Notes under the pieces: generated by a model
Told to the model about the DNA's origin: nothing
Seen by the model: the letters and a program-made list of their open reading frames with translations, nothing else
Databases searched by the model: none
Shown: in pieces, positions 22,163 through 31,218 of the stretch
Position numbering within the stretch: the stretch's first letter is position 1
Layout: each line of letters starts with the position of its first letter
Made by a program: the position numbers and the translations under genes
DNA from: an uncultured Clostridia bacterium
GTDB lineage: Bacteria; Bacillota; Clostridia; Oscillospirales; Acutalibacteraceae
DNA length: 64,000 nt
Assembly (NCBI GenBank): GCA_946184295.1
Contig: CAMHEZ010000001.1
Location: 1 to 64,000 of the forward strand
Reading direction: 5' to 3'

Positions 22163-22846
22163 ATGTCAAATTACGGTTACATCAGAGTATCCACCACCGA
22201 CCAGAACACAGCGCGGCAGTTCGCCGCCATGGAGAAATTACAAATTCCCAAAAAGAATCTGTTCGTGGACAAGCAATCCGGCAAGAATTTTGACCGCCCG
22301 GCCTATCAGAAACTGATCCGCAAACTCAAAGAGGGCGACCTGCTCTACATCAAAAGCATCGACCGGCTGGGGCGAAATGATGAAGAGATACAGGAACAAT
22401 GGCGTATCCTGACCAAAGAAAAGAAAATCGACATCGTGGTGCTGGATATGTCTCTGCTGGACACCCGGCAAGGCAAAGACCTGCTCGGCACCTTCATCAG
22501 CGATGTAGTGCTGCAAATTCTCTCCTTTGTCGCGGAAAACGAGCGGCAAAATATCCGTCTGCGGCAGGCCGAGGGCATTGCAGCCGCCAAAGCCAACGGC
22601 GTCAAATTCGGCCGGCCCGAACGCCCCATTCCCGATAATTTTCATGAAATGCACCGTGCGTGGCGGCAAAAAAATATGTCGCTTCGTCAGGCAGCCGAAG
22701 CCTGCCAAATGCCGGTGGGAACCTTTTATTCCAAGGTCAGAAAGCTGGAGGAAAAAAATCAGCCCGAATCATATCCCGACGGGAGCCATCAAACGCCAAA
22801 AACCGCACCGGAACCTGACCGATGCGGAAACATTTCAGGCACTTAA
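22163..22846 (+). CDS. small serine recombinase (resolvase/invertase family)
   Basis: 227 residues. The catalytic domain has YGYIRVST with the nucleophilic Ser (residues 4-11), then KSIDRLGRN and the long E-helix region up to about residue 140. A C-terminal helix-turn-helix (SLRQAAEACQMPVGTFYSKVRKL, about 172-194) binds DNA. About 30 extra polar residues follow. Such enzymes carry out site-specific recombination on plasmids, transposons or invertible DNA. No partner transposase, inverted-repeat pair or phage gene is seen nearby, so its target is unknown. Its stop overlaps that of the convergent MBL gene. Confidence 0.9.
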   Translation: MSNYGYIRVSTTDQNTARQFAAMEKLQIPKKNLFVDKQSGKNFDRPAYQKLIRKLKEGDLLYIKSIDRLGRNDEEIQEQWRILTKEKKIDIVVLDMSLLDTRQGKDLLGTFISDVVLQILSFVAENERQNIRLRQAEGIAAAKANGVKFGRPERPIPDNFHEMHRAWRQKNMSLRQAAEACQMPVGTFYSKVRKLEEKNQPESYPDGSHQTPKTAPEPDRCGNISGT

Positions 22847-23628
22847 AACACCACGGTTTTCAATCCGTCGGGCGGCGCCACGGAAAGCAGATAATCCGCG
22901 CCCTCCCGCATGCCATAGCGGCTAAATTCGCACACCGCGCCCTGACGAGCCAGCAGCGGCATATTGTTTTCAGCGCTCAGATGTCCGAGGATAAACCGTG
23001 TCGCGCCGCCGCGTGCGAGCAAGGGCAGCTCCGCCGCACAGCTTTGGTTGCTCAGATGCCCCTTATCGGAAGCAATGCGCTGCTTGAGCGGGTAGGGATA
23101 CCGCCCGTTGTAGAGCATTCCCACATCGTGGTTCGACTCCAGATACACCAGATCCGCACCGCTCAGCGCCTCATGAATCACGGGAGTAATCACCCCCGTA
23201 TCCGTCGCGAGTGTGATGCGCCGTCCGTCGCAGCAGTGAACTGAAAAACCGCAGCTCTCCGCGGCGTCGTGTGAAGTGGCAAAGGACGTCACACCCATCT
23301 CCCCCACGTCCACGCCGTCCGGCGGCATGAGCCGCAGATCGACATTTCTGGCGTGGCCGTGTTCTTCCAGCCATGCCGCCGTGCCTTCGGTAGCGTACAC
23401 CGGGATTTTCAGCGACGAGGCCAGCACGCGCAGCCCCGCAATATGGTCGGCGTGCTCGTGCGTGATGAAAATCGCGGCAATGGCGGCGGGGTCGATATCT
23501 TCCTGCGCAAGCCGCTCTTTGATCTTCTTGGCGCTCTTGCCCGCGTCAATCAGTATGTATCGTCCGCCGCAGCCGACGGCAACACTGTTGCCGCTGCTGC
23601 CGCTGTACAATGAACAGAATCTTGCCAA
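22843..23628 (-). CDS. MBL-fold metallohydrolase (YycJ/WalJ type)
   Basis: 261 residues from a TTG start with GGAAGGAAG seven bases before. The opening CSLYSGSSGNSVAVG is typical of YycJ/WalJ. The metal-binding motif is THEHADH (about residues 56-62), with later ligands in TSHDA, ATDTG and GHLS. WalJ is a predicted exonuclease linked to cell-wall and DNA-repair coordination in Bacillus and Streptococcus. Here it is not next to walRK; it follows the 665-residue membrane protein gene by about 30 bp on the minus strand. Confidence 0.88.
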   Translation of the reverse strand: MARFCSLYSGSSGNSVAVGCGGRYILIDAGKSAKKIKERLAQEDIDPAAIAAIFITHEHADHIAGLRVLASSLKIPVYATEGTAAWLEEHGHARNVDLRLMPPDGVDVGEMGVTSFATSHDAAESCGFSVHCCDGRRITLATDTGVITPVIHEALSGADLVYLESNHDVGMLYNGRYPYPLKQRIASDKGHLSNQSCAAELPLLARGGATRFILGHLSAENNMPLLARQGAVCEFSRYGMREGADYLLSVAPPDGLKTVVF

Positions 23629-23658
23629 ATTTGAACTTCCTTCCTCATTGACGCCGCC

Positions 23659-25656
23659 TCAGTATTTCCAGATGCGCTTTTTGAGACGGCGCATGTTTCC
23701 ACCGGCGCAAATCAACGTAAATATCAGCCCGGTGAGAACCGACAGCACCACTGCCACCGACCCAGTGAGAAGGGGCACATAATCCGTAATCGTGAAAAAC
23801 CGGTCGCACACAAGATAGGCCACCAGCAGCAACACCGAGACATACGCACCGAATGGCAGATATCTGACAATCATATCGTCCAGCGTCATTTCGGAAAGCT
23901 GCGGCATCAGCGATTTGCGGCGCAGTTTTTTATACCAGCGCGGCATGGTCTTGTTTTTCATGCCGCCGATGGCCACATCCACACACTTCACCAGTTCCGA
24001 CGCGGTGTCTTTTTCTCTTTCAACCTCGTTTTCTGAAATTCCTTCAAAAACGTCCACATGAATACACGCTTTCATACCGTCAGCTAATCCGCCAAGCTCC
24101 GCGTATTTCACGCCCCGGCAGTATGCGGCGGCACAGTCGCCTGCCGTGCTTTGTTCAAAGGGAATCCCGCCCGCCAGATACCGGGCGTCCTTGCGCTTGC
24201 CGTGCTTTTCCAGCTGCTTGACCGCCGCCGACAGAGAAAAGAAATAACTCATCACACCGTTGACAGTCCGGTTGCTCATATCATAAGTATTTACGCTGAT
24301 GTATTGTCCCTGTTTTCCCTTTCGGCGGCGATAGTGCGGATAGGTTCCCGTAAATCCCTCGGCCAGCAGCTTCGGCTCGATGATCTCACGCATTTTATTT
24401 TCCGCCTCGGCATAACTGCCGTAAATGCGGCTGGCGCCCTGAAACGCAGCGCTGCATGAAAGCATACGGTCGATCAGGCGATCGTAAAACAAACGCATGC
24501 CGTCTTCCCGCTCCCTGCTCCGCAGCAGCCGGGCAAATTGCCATACCAGTTTGTTGGTCTCGCCAAAATCGTCCGACGCGCCCCACGCTTCAATTGCCTG
24601 ATCCAGCAGTTTGTAAAGCGCTTCCTGCCCCGTCTCGTCAAAAAGACTCTTGAAGCAGGAAAAGCCGTAGCGGTTGTCCAGTATTTCCAGCACCTTCTGA
24701 GAAAGATTGCCCTCCACCGTTCGCTCGATTTGCATCCCCTTTTCCATATCCGCCAGTTGATATGACAGCAGCAGAATCTTGGCGAGCGGCAGCAGCTCTT
24801 TTTCCTGCTCGCTCAGCGAGGTCGCGCCCAGCATGGCCTCCTTATTCAGCACCTCACCGCACCAGCTCTCAATAAAGCGATGGCCGCAGTAGCCGAAATC
24901 GGTCAGATATTGGCCATAGTCAAAGCCGTCAACGGTCATGGTGGGACAATCACAGGTAAAGGAAAGGCGCACCCAGTTTCTGTCCTGCATGGCACGGCGG
25001 TCAAGCTCTTCATCGCCAAATTCCACATCAATCAGGAAGGTAAATGCAAATCTGCCGCCCTCATATCCTGCGTCCATCCAGAAAAAAACGCCCATCATCG
25101 GAAAAGTGCCAATGAATTTTGTCTCCACGGCGGGAAAAATCAGGCTTGCTTTCCCCCACAGACGCTCGCGCAGATTCAGAATGAGACTGTCGCCCTCCTT
25201 CACAAACGTCACGCCGTGCCACATCAGATTTTCAAAGCAGGAGCGGACAAATTCCCCCGTGGCGCGCTCCATATGAGACGCCGCGTCGTTCACCGAGTAG
25301 CGGCTGCGGTCGATGGCCAGCGAGTTCTCGCGGTGAAGCGCCTGAAGCCACTCCACAAATGGCATCAGCCGCATCAGACCGTCGCTCCCCACGGGAAATT
25401 TGGCCAGCTCCCGGATATCGTCATTGATATAATCCCCTACATCGATCGTCTGATCGGAGGTGATACATTCAATCCCTTCATTGATTCTGGCGGCAAACTT
25501 CCGGCGCGTGCGCCGCGACTGCATACAAAGCAGCTCCACCGTTTCTTCCGCGTCCATGTCGTTGGAAGGAGACAGGATCGGATGAAGCTCGGAAAAAAGC
25601 TGTCCCATTCCCAATTTTTTTCTGTCCACGTTGATTGTATCCTTGCTGTTGCTCAC
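23659..25656 (-). CDS. large protein of unknown function with C-terminal membrane anchor
   Basis: 665 residues from GTG 25656, which has GGTGGAG five bases upstream; an ATG at 25680 is possible. The first about 590 residues look soluble, alpha/beta, with several Cys and aromatic residues, and are followed by two transmembrane helices near the end (about 600-622 and 630-655) and a short basic tail RRLKKR. No motif I recognise. It lies between an HD hydrolase gene and the WalJ-type gene in one direction with short gaps, suggesting an operon. Confidence 0.7.
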   Translation of the reverse strand: MSNSKDTINVDRKKLGMGQLFSELHPILSPSNDMDAEETVELLCMQSRRTRRKFAARINEGIECITSDQTIDVGDYINDDIRELAKFPVGSDGLMRLMPFVEWLQALHRENSLAIDRSRYSVNDAASHMERATGEFVRSCFENLMWHGVTFVKEGDSLILNLRERLWGKASLIFPAVETKFIGTFPMMGVFFWMDAGYEGGRFAFTFLIDVEFGDEELDRRAMQDRNWVRLSFTCDCPTMTVDGFDYGQYLTDFGYCGHRFIESWCGEVLNKEAMLGATSLSEQEKELLPLAKILLLSYQLADMEKGMQIERTVEGNLSQKVLEILDNRYGFSCFKSLFDETGQEALYKLLDQAIEAWGASDDFGETNKLVWQFARLLRSREREDGMRLFYDRLIDRMLSCSAAFQGASRIYGSYAEAENKMREIIEPKLLAEGFTGTYPHYRRRKGKQGQYISVNTYDMSNRTVNGVMSYFFSLSAAVKQLEKHGKRKDARYLAGGIPFEQSTAGDCAAAYCRGVKYAELGGLADGMKACIHVDVFEGISENEVEREKDTASELVKCVDVAIGGMKNKTMPRWYKKLRRKSLMPQLSEMTLDDMIVRYLPFGAYVSVLLLVAYLVCDRFFTITDYVPLLTGSVAVVLSVLTGLIFTLICAGGNMRRLKKRIWKY

Positions 25657-25720
25657 AAGCGCTCCACCCTTTCTTCTCATTTCCTGTGATTAACCGTTTC
25701 TTCATGCCGTTTAACCGGGA

Positions 25721-26296
25721 TTATTGCAGATTGCCCTTTTCTACGTTGGGAATCAAAAAATGCGTTCTGGCGTATTCCCACAGCACCGCGGAGCCTTCCG
25801 CCGTATCGGCGTTGCGCCGCAGCACCTGTTCGGCTTTCACACCGTGTTCTCGCCACGCCTTGCCGTCGGTTGCGTCATTGAGCACCATGGGTTGAATGTG
25901 ATCCATCGTGCGGGCGAATTTGGCTTCAGGGGTTTCCCGCGCTTCAAATTCCTCCCAGATACAGCGGAGTTTGTCCGCCTGATCGTCCGGCAGCAGCCCG
26001 AAAATCCGCTCCGCAGCCCGCTGCTCCCGGTCGTGCTGGCCGACCTTGGCCCGCTCGTCATAGGCAAAAGTATCTCCCGCGTCGATTTCCACCAGATCGT
26101 GAATCAGCACCATTGTCACCGTCTTCAATACATCAATGGGCTGATTGGCGTATTCGCTCAGCAGAATGGTCATCATCGCCAGGTGCCACGCGTGATCGCT
26201 GTCAGTCTCCTGTCGATCGGCCGCCGTGATATAGTTTTGACGAGTCACGACTTTTTCCTTGTCAATTTCTTTGATAAAATCAAACTGCTGCTCCAA
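25721..26296 (-). CDS. HD-domain hydrolase (YfbR/HDDC2-like)
   Basis: 191 residues. The metal-binding HD signature is visible: H in SDHAWHLAMM, the HD pair in LIHDLVEIDAGD, and the last Asp in RTMDHIQPM. This matches YfbR/HDDC2-type 5'-deoxynucleotidases, which dephosphorylate dNMPs. The start is a TTG with only a distant ribosome site (GAAAGGGG, 16 bases upstream), so the true start may differ slightly. It probably begins an operon with the two genes downstream on the minus strand. Confidence 0.85.
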   Translation of the reverse strand: MEQQFDFIKEIDKEKVVTRQNYITAADRQETDSDHAWHLAMMTILLSEYANQPIDVLKTVTMVLIHDLVEIDAGDTFAYDERAKVGQHDREQRAAERIFGLLPDDQADKLRCIWEEFEARETPEAKFARTMDHIQPMVLNDATDGKAWREHGVKAEQVLRRNADTAEGSAVLWEYARTHFLIPNVEKGNLQ

Positions 26297-26415
26297 TCTC
26301 GATATTGCCGCCAGCCCCTTTCATTGATTTGTTCAGCACTTTGAATATTACGTTTGGTTTCCTTTATACAAAATGTAATATATAATATTAATTAATTGCA
26401 ATATTTTCAAAAACA

Positions 26416-27144
26416 TCAATACACAAAGCCGCCTATTGTGACAAATCCGAATCGAGCATAAAAATCATGCAGTGAAGGCATACACATCAGATAGATATCC
26501 CGCCCCTCTGCTCTGTCCAGCAGCGCATTGACCACACGACTGGTGTATCCCTTGCCGCGATGCTCCGGAGAGGCCGCACACATAATCAGTACCGCTGTCT
26601 TGTCGGCCAGGTGCATTGCGCCGCAGGCAGCAGGCATACCGTCGTCCCGCACAACGGCGGAAACAACCGTTTTGGCCTTCCGGCGGTAGATCATATCACT
26701 GTAGAAATCATCAAAATCCGGCACTTCAAATCCCGTTCCGGCACACTCCTCCATCACGGTATACATATCCGAAATCTCCGGGTTGATCTCCACGTCACTG
26801 GCCGATTCGCGATTTTTGCGGTTCGCCAGACGCATCACCAGCCCGCTGGCGCTCTCCCCCTCACGGGCAGGCCGCAGCGCGCCCACATAGCCCACATTGG
26901 CAAACACGAAACTGTCGATTTCCTCTGTATCATAAACGCCCTTGGCACAGACCGTCATCGCGTTGTCCAGCTTATCAATCACAGCGGTGACCGCACCGTT
27001 CTCATCATACTGTACCCAGAATTGCGCAAAGGGCTTGTCAATCCCATAGGCCAGCAGCGCACCGAGAATACGACAACCGTAAGGGTCATTTTCACAATAC
27101 CGCTTTGCCGTATCCAGGCTGTCATGATCCAGCATTTTAATCAT
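26416..27144 (-). CDS. GNAT-family N-acetyltransferase
   Basis: 242 residues. The C-terminal half has the GNAT acetyl-CoA loop in SPEHRGKGYTSRVVNALL (R/Q-x-x-G-x-G/A form), followed by the beta-strand DIYLMCMP and helix FYARFGF. The N-terminal half is a degenerate GNAT-like domain, as in clostridial tandem GNAT proteins. The substrate cannot be inferred. AGGAAG lies eleven bases before ATG 27144. It stands alone, with AT-rich spacers on both sides. Confidence 0.82.
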   Translation of the reverse strand: MIKMLDHDSLDTAKRYCENDPYGCRILGALLAYGIDKPFAQFWVQYDENGAVTAVIDKLDNAMTVCAKGVYDTEEIDSFVFANVGYVGALRPAREGESASGLVMRLANRKNRESASDVEINPEISDMYTVMEECAGTGFEVPDFDDFYSDMIYRRKAKTVVSAVVRDDGMPAACGAMHLADKTAVLIMCAASPEHRGKGYTSRVVNALLDRAEGRDIYLMCMPSLHDFYARFGFVTIGGFVY

Positions 27145-27231
27145 ATAAGCTCACTTCCTATTGATTGATTTTTGTTTTAAATATTCCGATTTGTATAATA
27201 GCCGGAACGAATTGCAAACCGTCATGTGATT

Positions 27232-27357
27232 GTATTCGCCTGACTTTATTTTTCATCTTAGTATTTGTTGCTCGGCAGGCCTGCGGCCATGCCTTATGGG
27301 GCTCTGCCCCCATGCCCCGGCAAGGCTCCGCCCTGCACCCCTTGGATTCCCCTAATT
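27232..27357 (-). repeat. four-hairpin intergenic repeat, copy 3 (short)
   Basis: Inverted copy starting 7 bp after the M42 peptidase stop codon. Hairpin 1 is missing. Hairpins 2 (GCAGGGC..GCCTTGC), 3 (ATGGGG..CCCCAT) and 4 (GGCA-T-GGCC..GGCC-T-GCC) keep pairing with changed bases. It ends in GTCAGGCGAATAC like the other copies. Confidence 0.8.
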
Positions 27358-27364
27358 GCTTCGT

Positions 27365-28393
27365 TTACTTGGACATCGCTGCTTTTTCCGCCAGCGCGTA
27401 CACCAGTTCGCACACCGCGTTGAGGTCGCTTTCGGCAATCACGCTGCACGGAGAATGCAGATAACGGCAGGGCAGCGAAATGGCCGCCGTCCTCACACCG
27501 CCGCGGCTGTTGTGAATCGAGCCGGAATCGTTTCCGCCCGAAATCCCCTTTTTATACTGCCACTTGATGCCGCGCTCATTGGCAATCCGCTGCACCATCT
27601 TGAAAAGCCCTCTGTCATAAATCGTCCGTCTGTCCATGAACGAAATGACCGCGCCTTCGCCGACCTTGCAGACCTTGCTACACTCGTCCACATTGGGAAT
27701 ATCGGCCGCCGTCGTGGACTCCACCACAATTGCCATATCCGGCGCAAGACTGAACGCCGCGCACTTCGCGCCGCGCAGACCCACTTCTTCCATCGTGGAG
27801 AACACAAACCACAAATCACAGGCCAGGTCACGCTTGAGAATCTCCATCAGAACCGCGCAGCCCGCTCTGTCGTCCAGCGCCTTGCCTTTGAGCAGACCGT
27901 CGCCGAACTCGCCGAAATTGGTGTCAAACACCACATCATCACCCGGACACACCTTTTCCAGTGCTTCTTCCTTGGTCAAAGCGCCGACATCAATATACAA
28001 ATCCTTCACGTCAGGCGCGGCGGCGCGCTCGTCGCCTTCCAGCATATGAATCGGCTTGGCGCCGATCACGCCCGGAATCTTTTCGTCACCCACCAGCACA
28101 GGCGTGCCGCAGAGCACCCGTTGGTCGATACCGCCCACAGTGGCAAATTTCAACAGACCGTTTTCGTTGATATCGGTCACAATCATGCCTACCTCGTCCA
28201 TATGGGCGCAGAGCATGAGCTTATTTGCGGGCGTAACTTTGCCCTTCTTAAAAGCAATGATGGAACCGGTACTGTTGACCTCCACAGAATCACAGTACGG
28301 CTTGATTTCCTTTATAATATAGTCTCTGACCTCGTCCTCCCGGCCGGAAATGCCGTGAAGATTGGACAACTTGGCTAATGTATCACGCAGCAT
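27365..28393 (-). CDS. M42-family metallopeptidase, copy B
   Basis: 342 residues, the usual M42 length. Metal ligands and catalytic residues appear in order: AHMDEVG, KALDDRAG, TMEEVGLRGA, a later Glu in VESTTA, and YLHSP. M42 enzymes (glutamyl aminopeptidase, deblocking aminopeptidase, or CelM) are cytosolic, di-metal and form dodecameric tetrahedral shells that trim peptides. It follows a second M42 gene by 29 bp; hetero-oligomers are known in this family. A repeat element sits directly after the stop. Confidence 0.92.
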   Translation of the reverse strand: MLRDTLAKLSNLHGISGREDEVRDYIIKEIKPYCDSVEVNSTGSIIAFKKGKVTPANKLMLCAHMDEVGMIVTDINENGLLKFATVGGIDQRVLCGTPVLVGDEKIPGVIGAKPIHMLEGDERAAAPDVKDLYIDVGALTKEEALEKVCPGDDVVFDTNFGEFGDGLLKGKALDDRAGCAVLMEILKRDLACDLWFVFSTMEEVGLRGAKCAAFSLAPDMAIVVESTTAADIPNVDECSKVCKVGEGAVISFMDRRTIYDRGLFKMVQRIANERGIKWQYKKGISGGNDSGSIHNSRGGVRTAAISLPCRYLHSPCSVIAESDLNAVCELVYALAEKAAMSK

Positions 28394-28422
28394 GATGTAT
28401 CACAGTCTCCCTTCCACAAAAC

Positions 28423-29451
28423 TCAGCAAATGCCGCCGCTTCTGATATAGGCGGCGAGCAGCTGCGCGGTGTGCTCCACATCGTCACAGTCCACGACTTC
28501 GACAGGCGTGTGCATACTTCTTTCGGGAATAGAAATCAGCCCGGTGGGAATGCCGCCGGCAGTCACAGCGATATCGTCGGCATTGGTGCCGGTTGTGCCG
28601 CCCATCACGTCATACTGCCATTTGATGCCCTGCTCATCGGCCAGTGCCGTCAGCTTCTTGGTAATCGCACGGCTGAGCACCGGCGCAAAGCCGATCATCG
28701 GACCTTCGCCCAGCTTGCCGCATGCCTCGTCGGGACAACCGGGATAGGTCGCAAAGCCCACGTCCACCGCGATGGCCTGCGTCGGCGCCACCGAGAACGC
28801 CGCACAGCCCGCCGCCAGATGGCCCACTTCCTCGCGGGTCGAGAGCAGCGCGGTCACATGGCAGTTCAGGCGGGAGCATTTTGGCTCCAGCAGCTCGACC
28901 GTGCGGATAATGGCCGCCGCGCCCGCGCGGTTGTCCAGCGCCTTACCGGTCACACGGCTGCCGAGCAGCGCCGCGGGTCTGCCGCGCATGGCAATGCGCG
29001 TGCCGATAGGCACCAGCTCACGTGCCTTGTCGGCGGAATAACCGATATCCACCGCCATATCCTTCAGGTCCGGTACCTTGGACACGTCCTCACCGACCGT
29101 CAGATGCGGCGGACGGCAGCAGACAATGCCGCTGATCTTGTTCTTGGCCATCACGCTGACTTCACTGCCCATCAGCACACGGCGGTCAACGCCGCCGCAG
29201 GGGGCAAAGTGCAGAAAGCCGTCGCCATCAATCGCGGTAACGACAAGGCCGATCTCGTCAATATGCGCGTCAATCAGAATGTGATTGGGCGAATTGAGAT
29301 CGCCCAGCTCAGCAATGACGTTGCCCAGCGAATCGCGCACCACAGGGGTAAAATCCGAGAGCAGTTCCATCGCCAGACGGGCGGCGGAGCCTTCCGCTCC
29401 GGACGGGCCGTTCGCGTTGGAAAGCCCCAGTATGATATCTTTCACTGCCAT
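28423..29451 (-). CDS. M42-family metallopeptidase, copy A
   Basis: 342 residues, same length as its neighbour but clearly diverged. Key segments: DAHIDEIG, KALDNRAG (Asn follows the bridging Asp), TREEVG, VDVGFA where the ligand Glu of copy B is Asp, and SMHTP. These are normal variations between M42 subgroups. It probably works in the cytosol in peptide breakdown, possibly in mixed complexes with copy B. A third small membrane protein gene lies 58 bp upstream and may be co-transcribed. Confidence 0.92.
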   Translation of the reverse strand: MAVKDIILGLSNANGPSGAEGSAARLAMELLSDFTPVVRDSLGNVIAELGDLNSPNHILIDAHIDEIGLVVTAIDGDGFLHFAPCGGVDRRVLMGSEVSVMAKNKISGIVCCRPPHLTVGEDVSKVPDLKDMAVDIGYSADKARELVPIGTRIAMRGRPAALLGSRVTGKALDNRAGAAAIIRTVELLEPKCSRLNCHVTALLSTREEVGHLAAGCAAFSVAPTQAIAVDVGFATYPGCPDEACGKLGEGPMIGFAPVLSRAITKKLTALADEQGIKWQYDVMGGTTGTNADDIAVTAGGIPTGLISIPERSMHTPVEVVDCDDVEHTAQLLAAYIRSGGIC

Positions 29452-29508
29452 AATGTTTCTGTCTCCTCAAAATTAATTGCAAGCGTAAAATATATTTTTC
29501 TCTATGCG

Positions 29509-30195
29509 TTATCCGACCGCTTCCACCTTGGTGGCGTCAAAGACGAAATTGCCGGCGCCGTAATAGACAAGATGCTGTTCTTCCACGGTTTCGGTTTTCT
29601 TTTCCTTCTTGCCGGTCTTGGCATTTTTCTTTTCCACCGTCTTTTTGATTGTCGCGTCAATGATAAAAATCGTATCGTAGAGATTCTGACCGCTCTGGTC
29701 ATACACCTGAATGCGCGTAATGCCCGGATTCTCACCGAACCCGTCGAGAATGCCGTCACTCTGCATGCCCACCGCGTCCATCATGTCCGGGGTGGCATTT
29801 TCCTGCACCTTGTAATAGGGAGCAAACACACTGCCGGTCTTGCTGGTCTTGTAGCAGTCATACGCCAGCAGCACGCCTTCACCGTCGGCTTCCGTCTCTG
29901 CGGCCTTATCCTCGGCCATGTCGGCGTTGCGGGGCGATTGCAGAATCTTGGCCGGATCTCCGACCATCCAGCTGCCCACACAGCTGTCGGGCAGATAATC
30001 GCTGCCCTCGGCCACAATGATATTGCCGTTCTCGTCCACCTGCGTGTGAATCATCGGCTCCGGCGGCACATCCTCCACAAAATCGTCGGACTTGCCGCGC
30101 GTAATCAACACCACAACGGCGGCAAAAATAATCACACAACACACGCAGATGACCGCAATGGTAATGAGATTTTTGTTACTGCTGATATTTTTCAT
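29509..30195 (-). CDS. membrane-anchored protein of unknown function
   Basis: About 228 residues from ATG 30195; an ATG at 30207 overlaps the ribosome site AAAGGATG. One transmembrane helix near the N-terminus (about 11-33) is followed by an extracytoplasmic domain with aromatic residues and a Lys/Glu-rich segment near residues 185-200. No recognised motif. The composition suggests a small beta-rich domain. It is in a minus-strand run between a phosphoesterase gene and the M42 pair, but nothing ties it to their function. Confidence 0.65.
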   Translation of the reverse strand: MKNISSNKNLITIAVICVCCVIIFAAVVVLITRGKSDDFVEDVPPEPMIHTQVDENGNIIVAEGSDYLPDSCVGSWMVGDPAKILQSPRNADMAEDKAAETEADGEGVLLAYDCYKTSKTGSVFAPYYKVQENATPDMMDAVGMQSDGILDGFGENPGITRIQVYDQSGQNLYDTIFIIDATIKKTVEKKNAKTGKKEKKTETVEEQHLVYYGAGNFVFDATKVEAVG

Positions 30196-30267
30196 GTTCG
30201 ATTCCATCCTTTGACTTTTGATTTCTCAATAAGATTTGCGTTTCATTTGCTGCGGCTGCAACCGTTC

Positions 30268-30984
30268 TCAGCCGTGACGCATCAGCTTGATGCCGCCGGA
30301 AAAGGCCTGTGTCGGCACTTCCAGCGGAACCACCTCCACAAACACCGCCGTGTGCTTGGAGGAAATATGCCTGTCCTTGTGCTGCGAGCCGAAAAACCAG
30401 TGCTGATACTTGACACGCGCGCTCAGCTGGTCAAAAAAAGCCGTCAGGGAATTGAAATTGTTGACATTGCTGGAAAGCATATTTTTGATTTTGGTGGGGC
30501 ACTCATGGGTAATGATGTAATCCACCGCGAGAGAATGCTCATACAGCTTATTGACGGCCTCTTCCATTTCCTGAGCTGTGGGCGTCTCCTCATTCCACCA
30601 GCGCATACCGCGGCTGCGGCGCATTTCCGCGTCATCGCTGTAGCCGCCGCCCATTGTAAAAATCTTCTTGCCTTCTATCTCAAACACCTGTCCGCGGCAA
30701 AGATGGTACACATTGCTGTTGATGCGGTGAATGCGTCCTCCGCACCAATCCTCCTCGGGATAGCTGTAGAGCCTGTCGAAATTTTCGTGACAGCCGTCGA
30801 TAAACAGAATCTTGTATTTCTGCCGCTCCATAAATTGCAGAATCTTGTCTTCCTGCACGTCGCCATTCCAGATAAAGCCGAAGTCCCCGCAGATGATGAG
30901 CATATCACCGCTGCGCAGTTTGTCAAACTGCTTTTCCTCAAAACGCGATACGCTGCCGTGCATATCGCCCGTGACATAGATCAA
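30268..30984 (-). CDS. metallophosphoesterase
   Basis: 238 residues. Calcineurin-type motifs in order: GDMHG (residues 6-10), GDFGFIW (about 33-39), GCHENF (about 64-69) and HECP (about 160-163), with a late HKDRHI that may give the last ligand. It belongs to a cytosolic clostridial phosphoesterase subgroup with unknown substrate. It is the first of a minus-strand series leading to the M42 peptidases. The gap to the next gene is 72 bp. Confidence 0.87.
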   Translation of the reverse strand: MIYVTGDMHGSVSRFEEKQFDKLRSGDMLIICGDFGFIWNGDVQEDKILQFMERQKYKILFIDGCHENFDRLYSYPEEDWCGGRIHRINSNVYHLCRGQVFEIEGKKIFTMGGGYSDDAEMRRSRGMRWWNEETPTAQEMEEAVNKLYEHSLAVDYIITHECPTKIKNMLSSNVNNFNSLTAFFDQLSARVKYQHWFFGSQHKDRHISSKHTAVFVEVVPLEVPTQAFSGGIKLMRHG

Positions 30985-31153
30985 TCCGACACCGCCTTTC
31001 CTTTTTTACTTTGGCGAAAACAATTCTGAATCCGCCGCACGTTTGTCTTCTTTTCATTTTATTACATTTGAAGCCGCTTTACAAGCATTATTTTTTATTT
31101 TTTATATATTTACTGATATTTTACTTTTACATCACTTTTATTATGCGGATTTA

Positions 31154-31164
31154 TATGTTATAAT
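31154..31164 (+). promoter_or_regulatory. extended -10 promoter of the S11 carboxypeptidase gene
   Basis: TATGTTATAAT: a consensus -10 (31159-31164) with the TG extension, which lowers the need for a -35 box; none is clear here. About 55 nt before the start codon. Confidence 0.5.
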
Positions 31165-31218
31165 GGTGTACGATTCAGAAAGAAGAAAATGAAACTCACA
31201 AGGAATGGTGAACACAAC

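Noticed and set aside
22163-22846. Marker of a prophage or integrated element
   Set aside because: The serine recombinase stands alone; no phage, plasmid or attachment-site signals are on either side.
28471-31029. 852-codon open frame on the plus strand
   Set aside because: It runs antisense through four well-supported minus-strand genes and has no ribosome site or known motif. The GC-rich third positions of the real genes create it.
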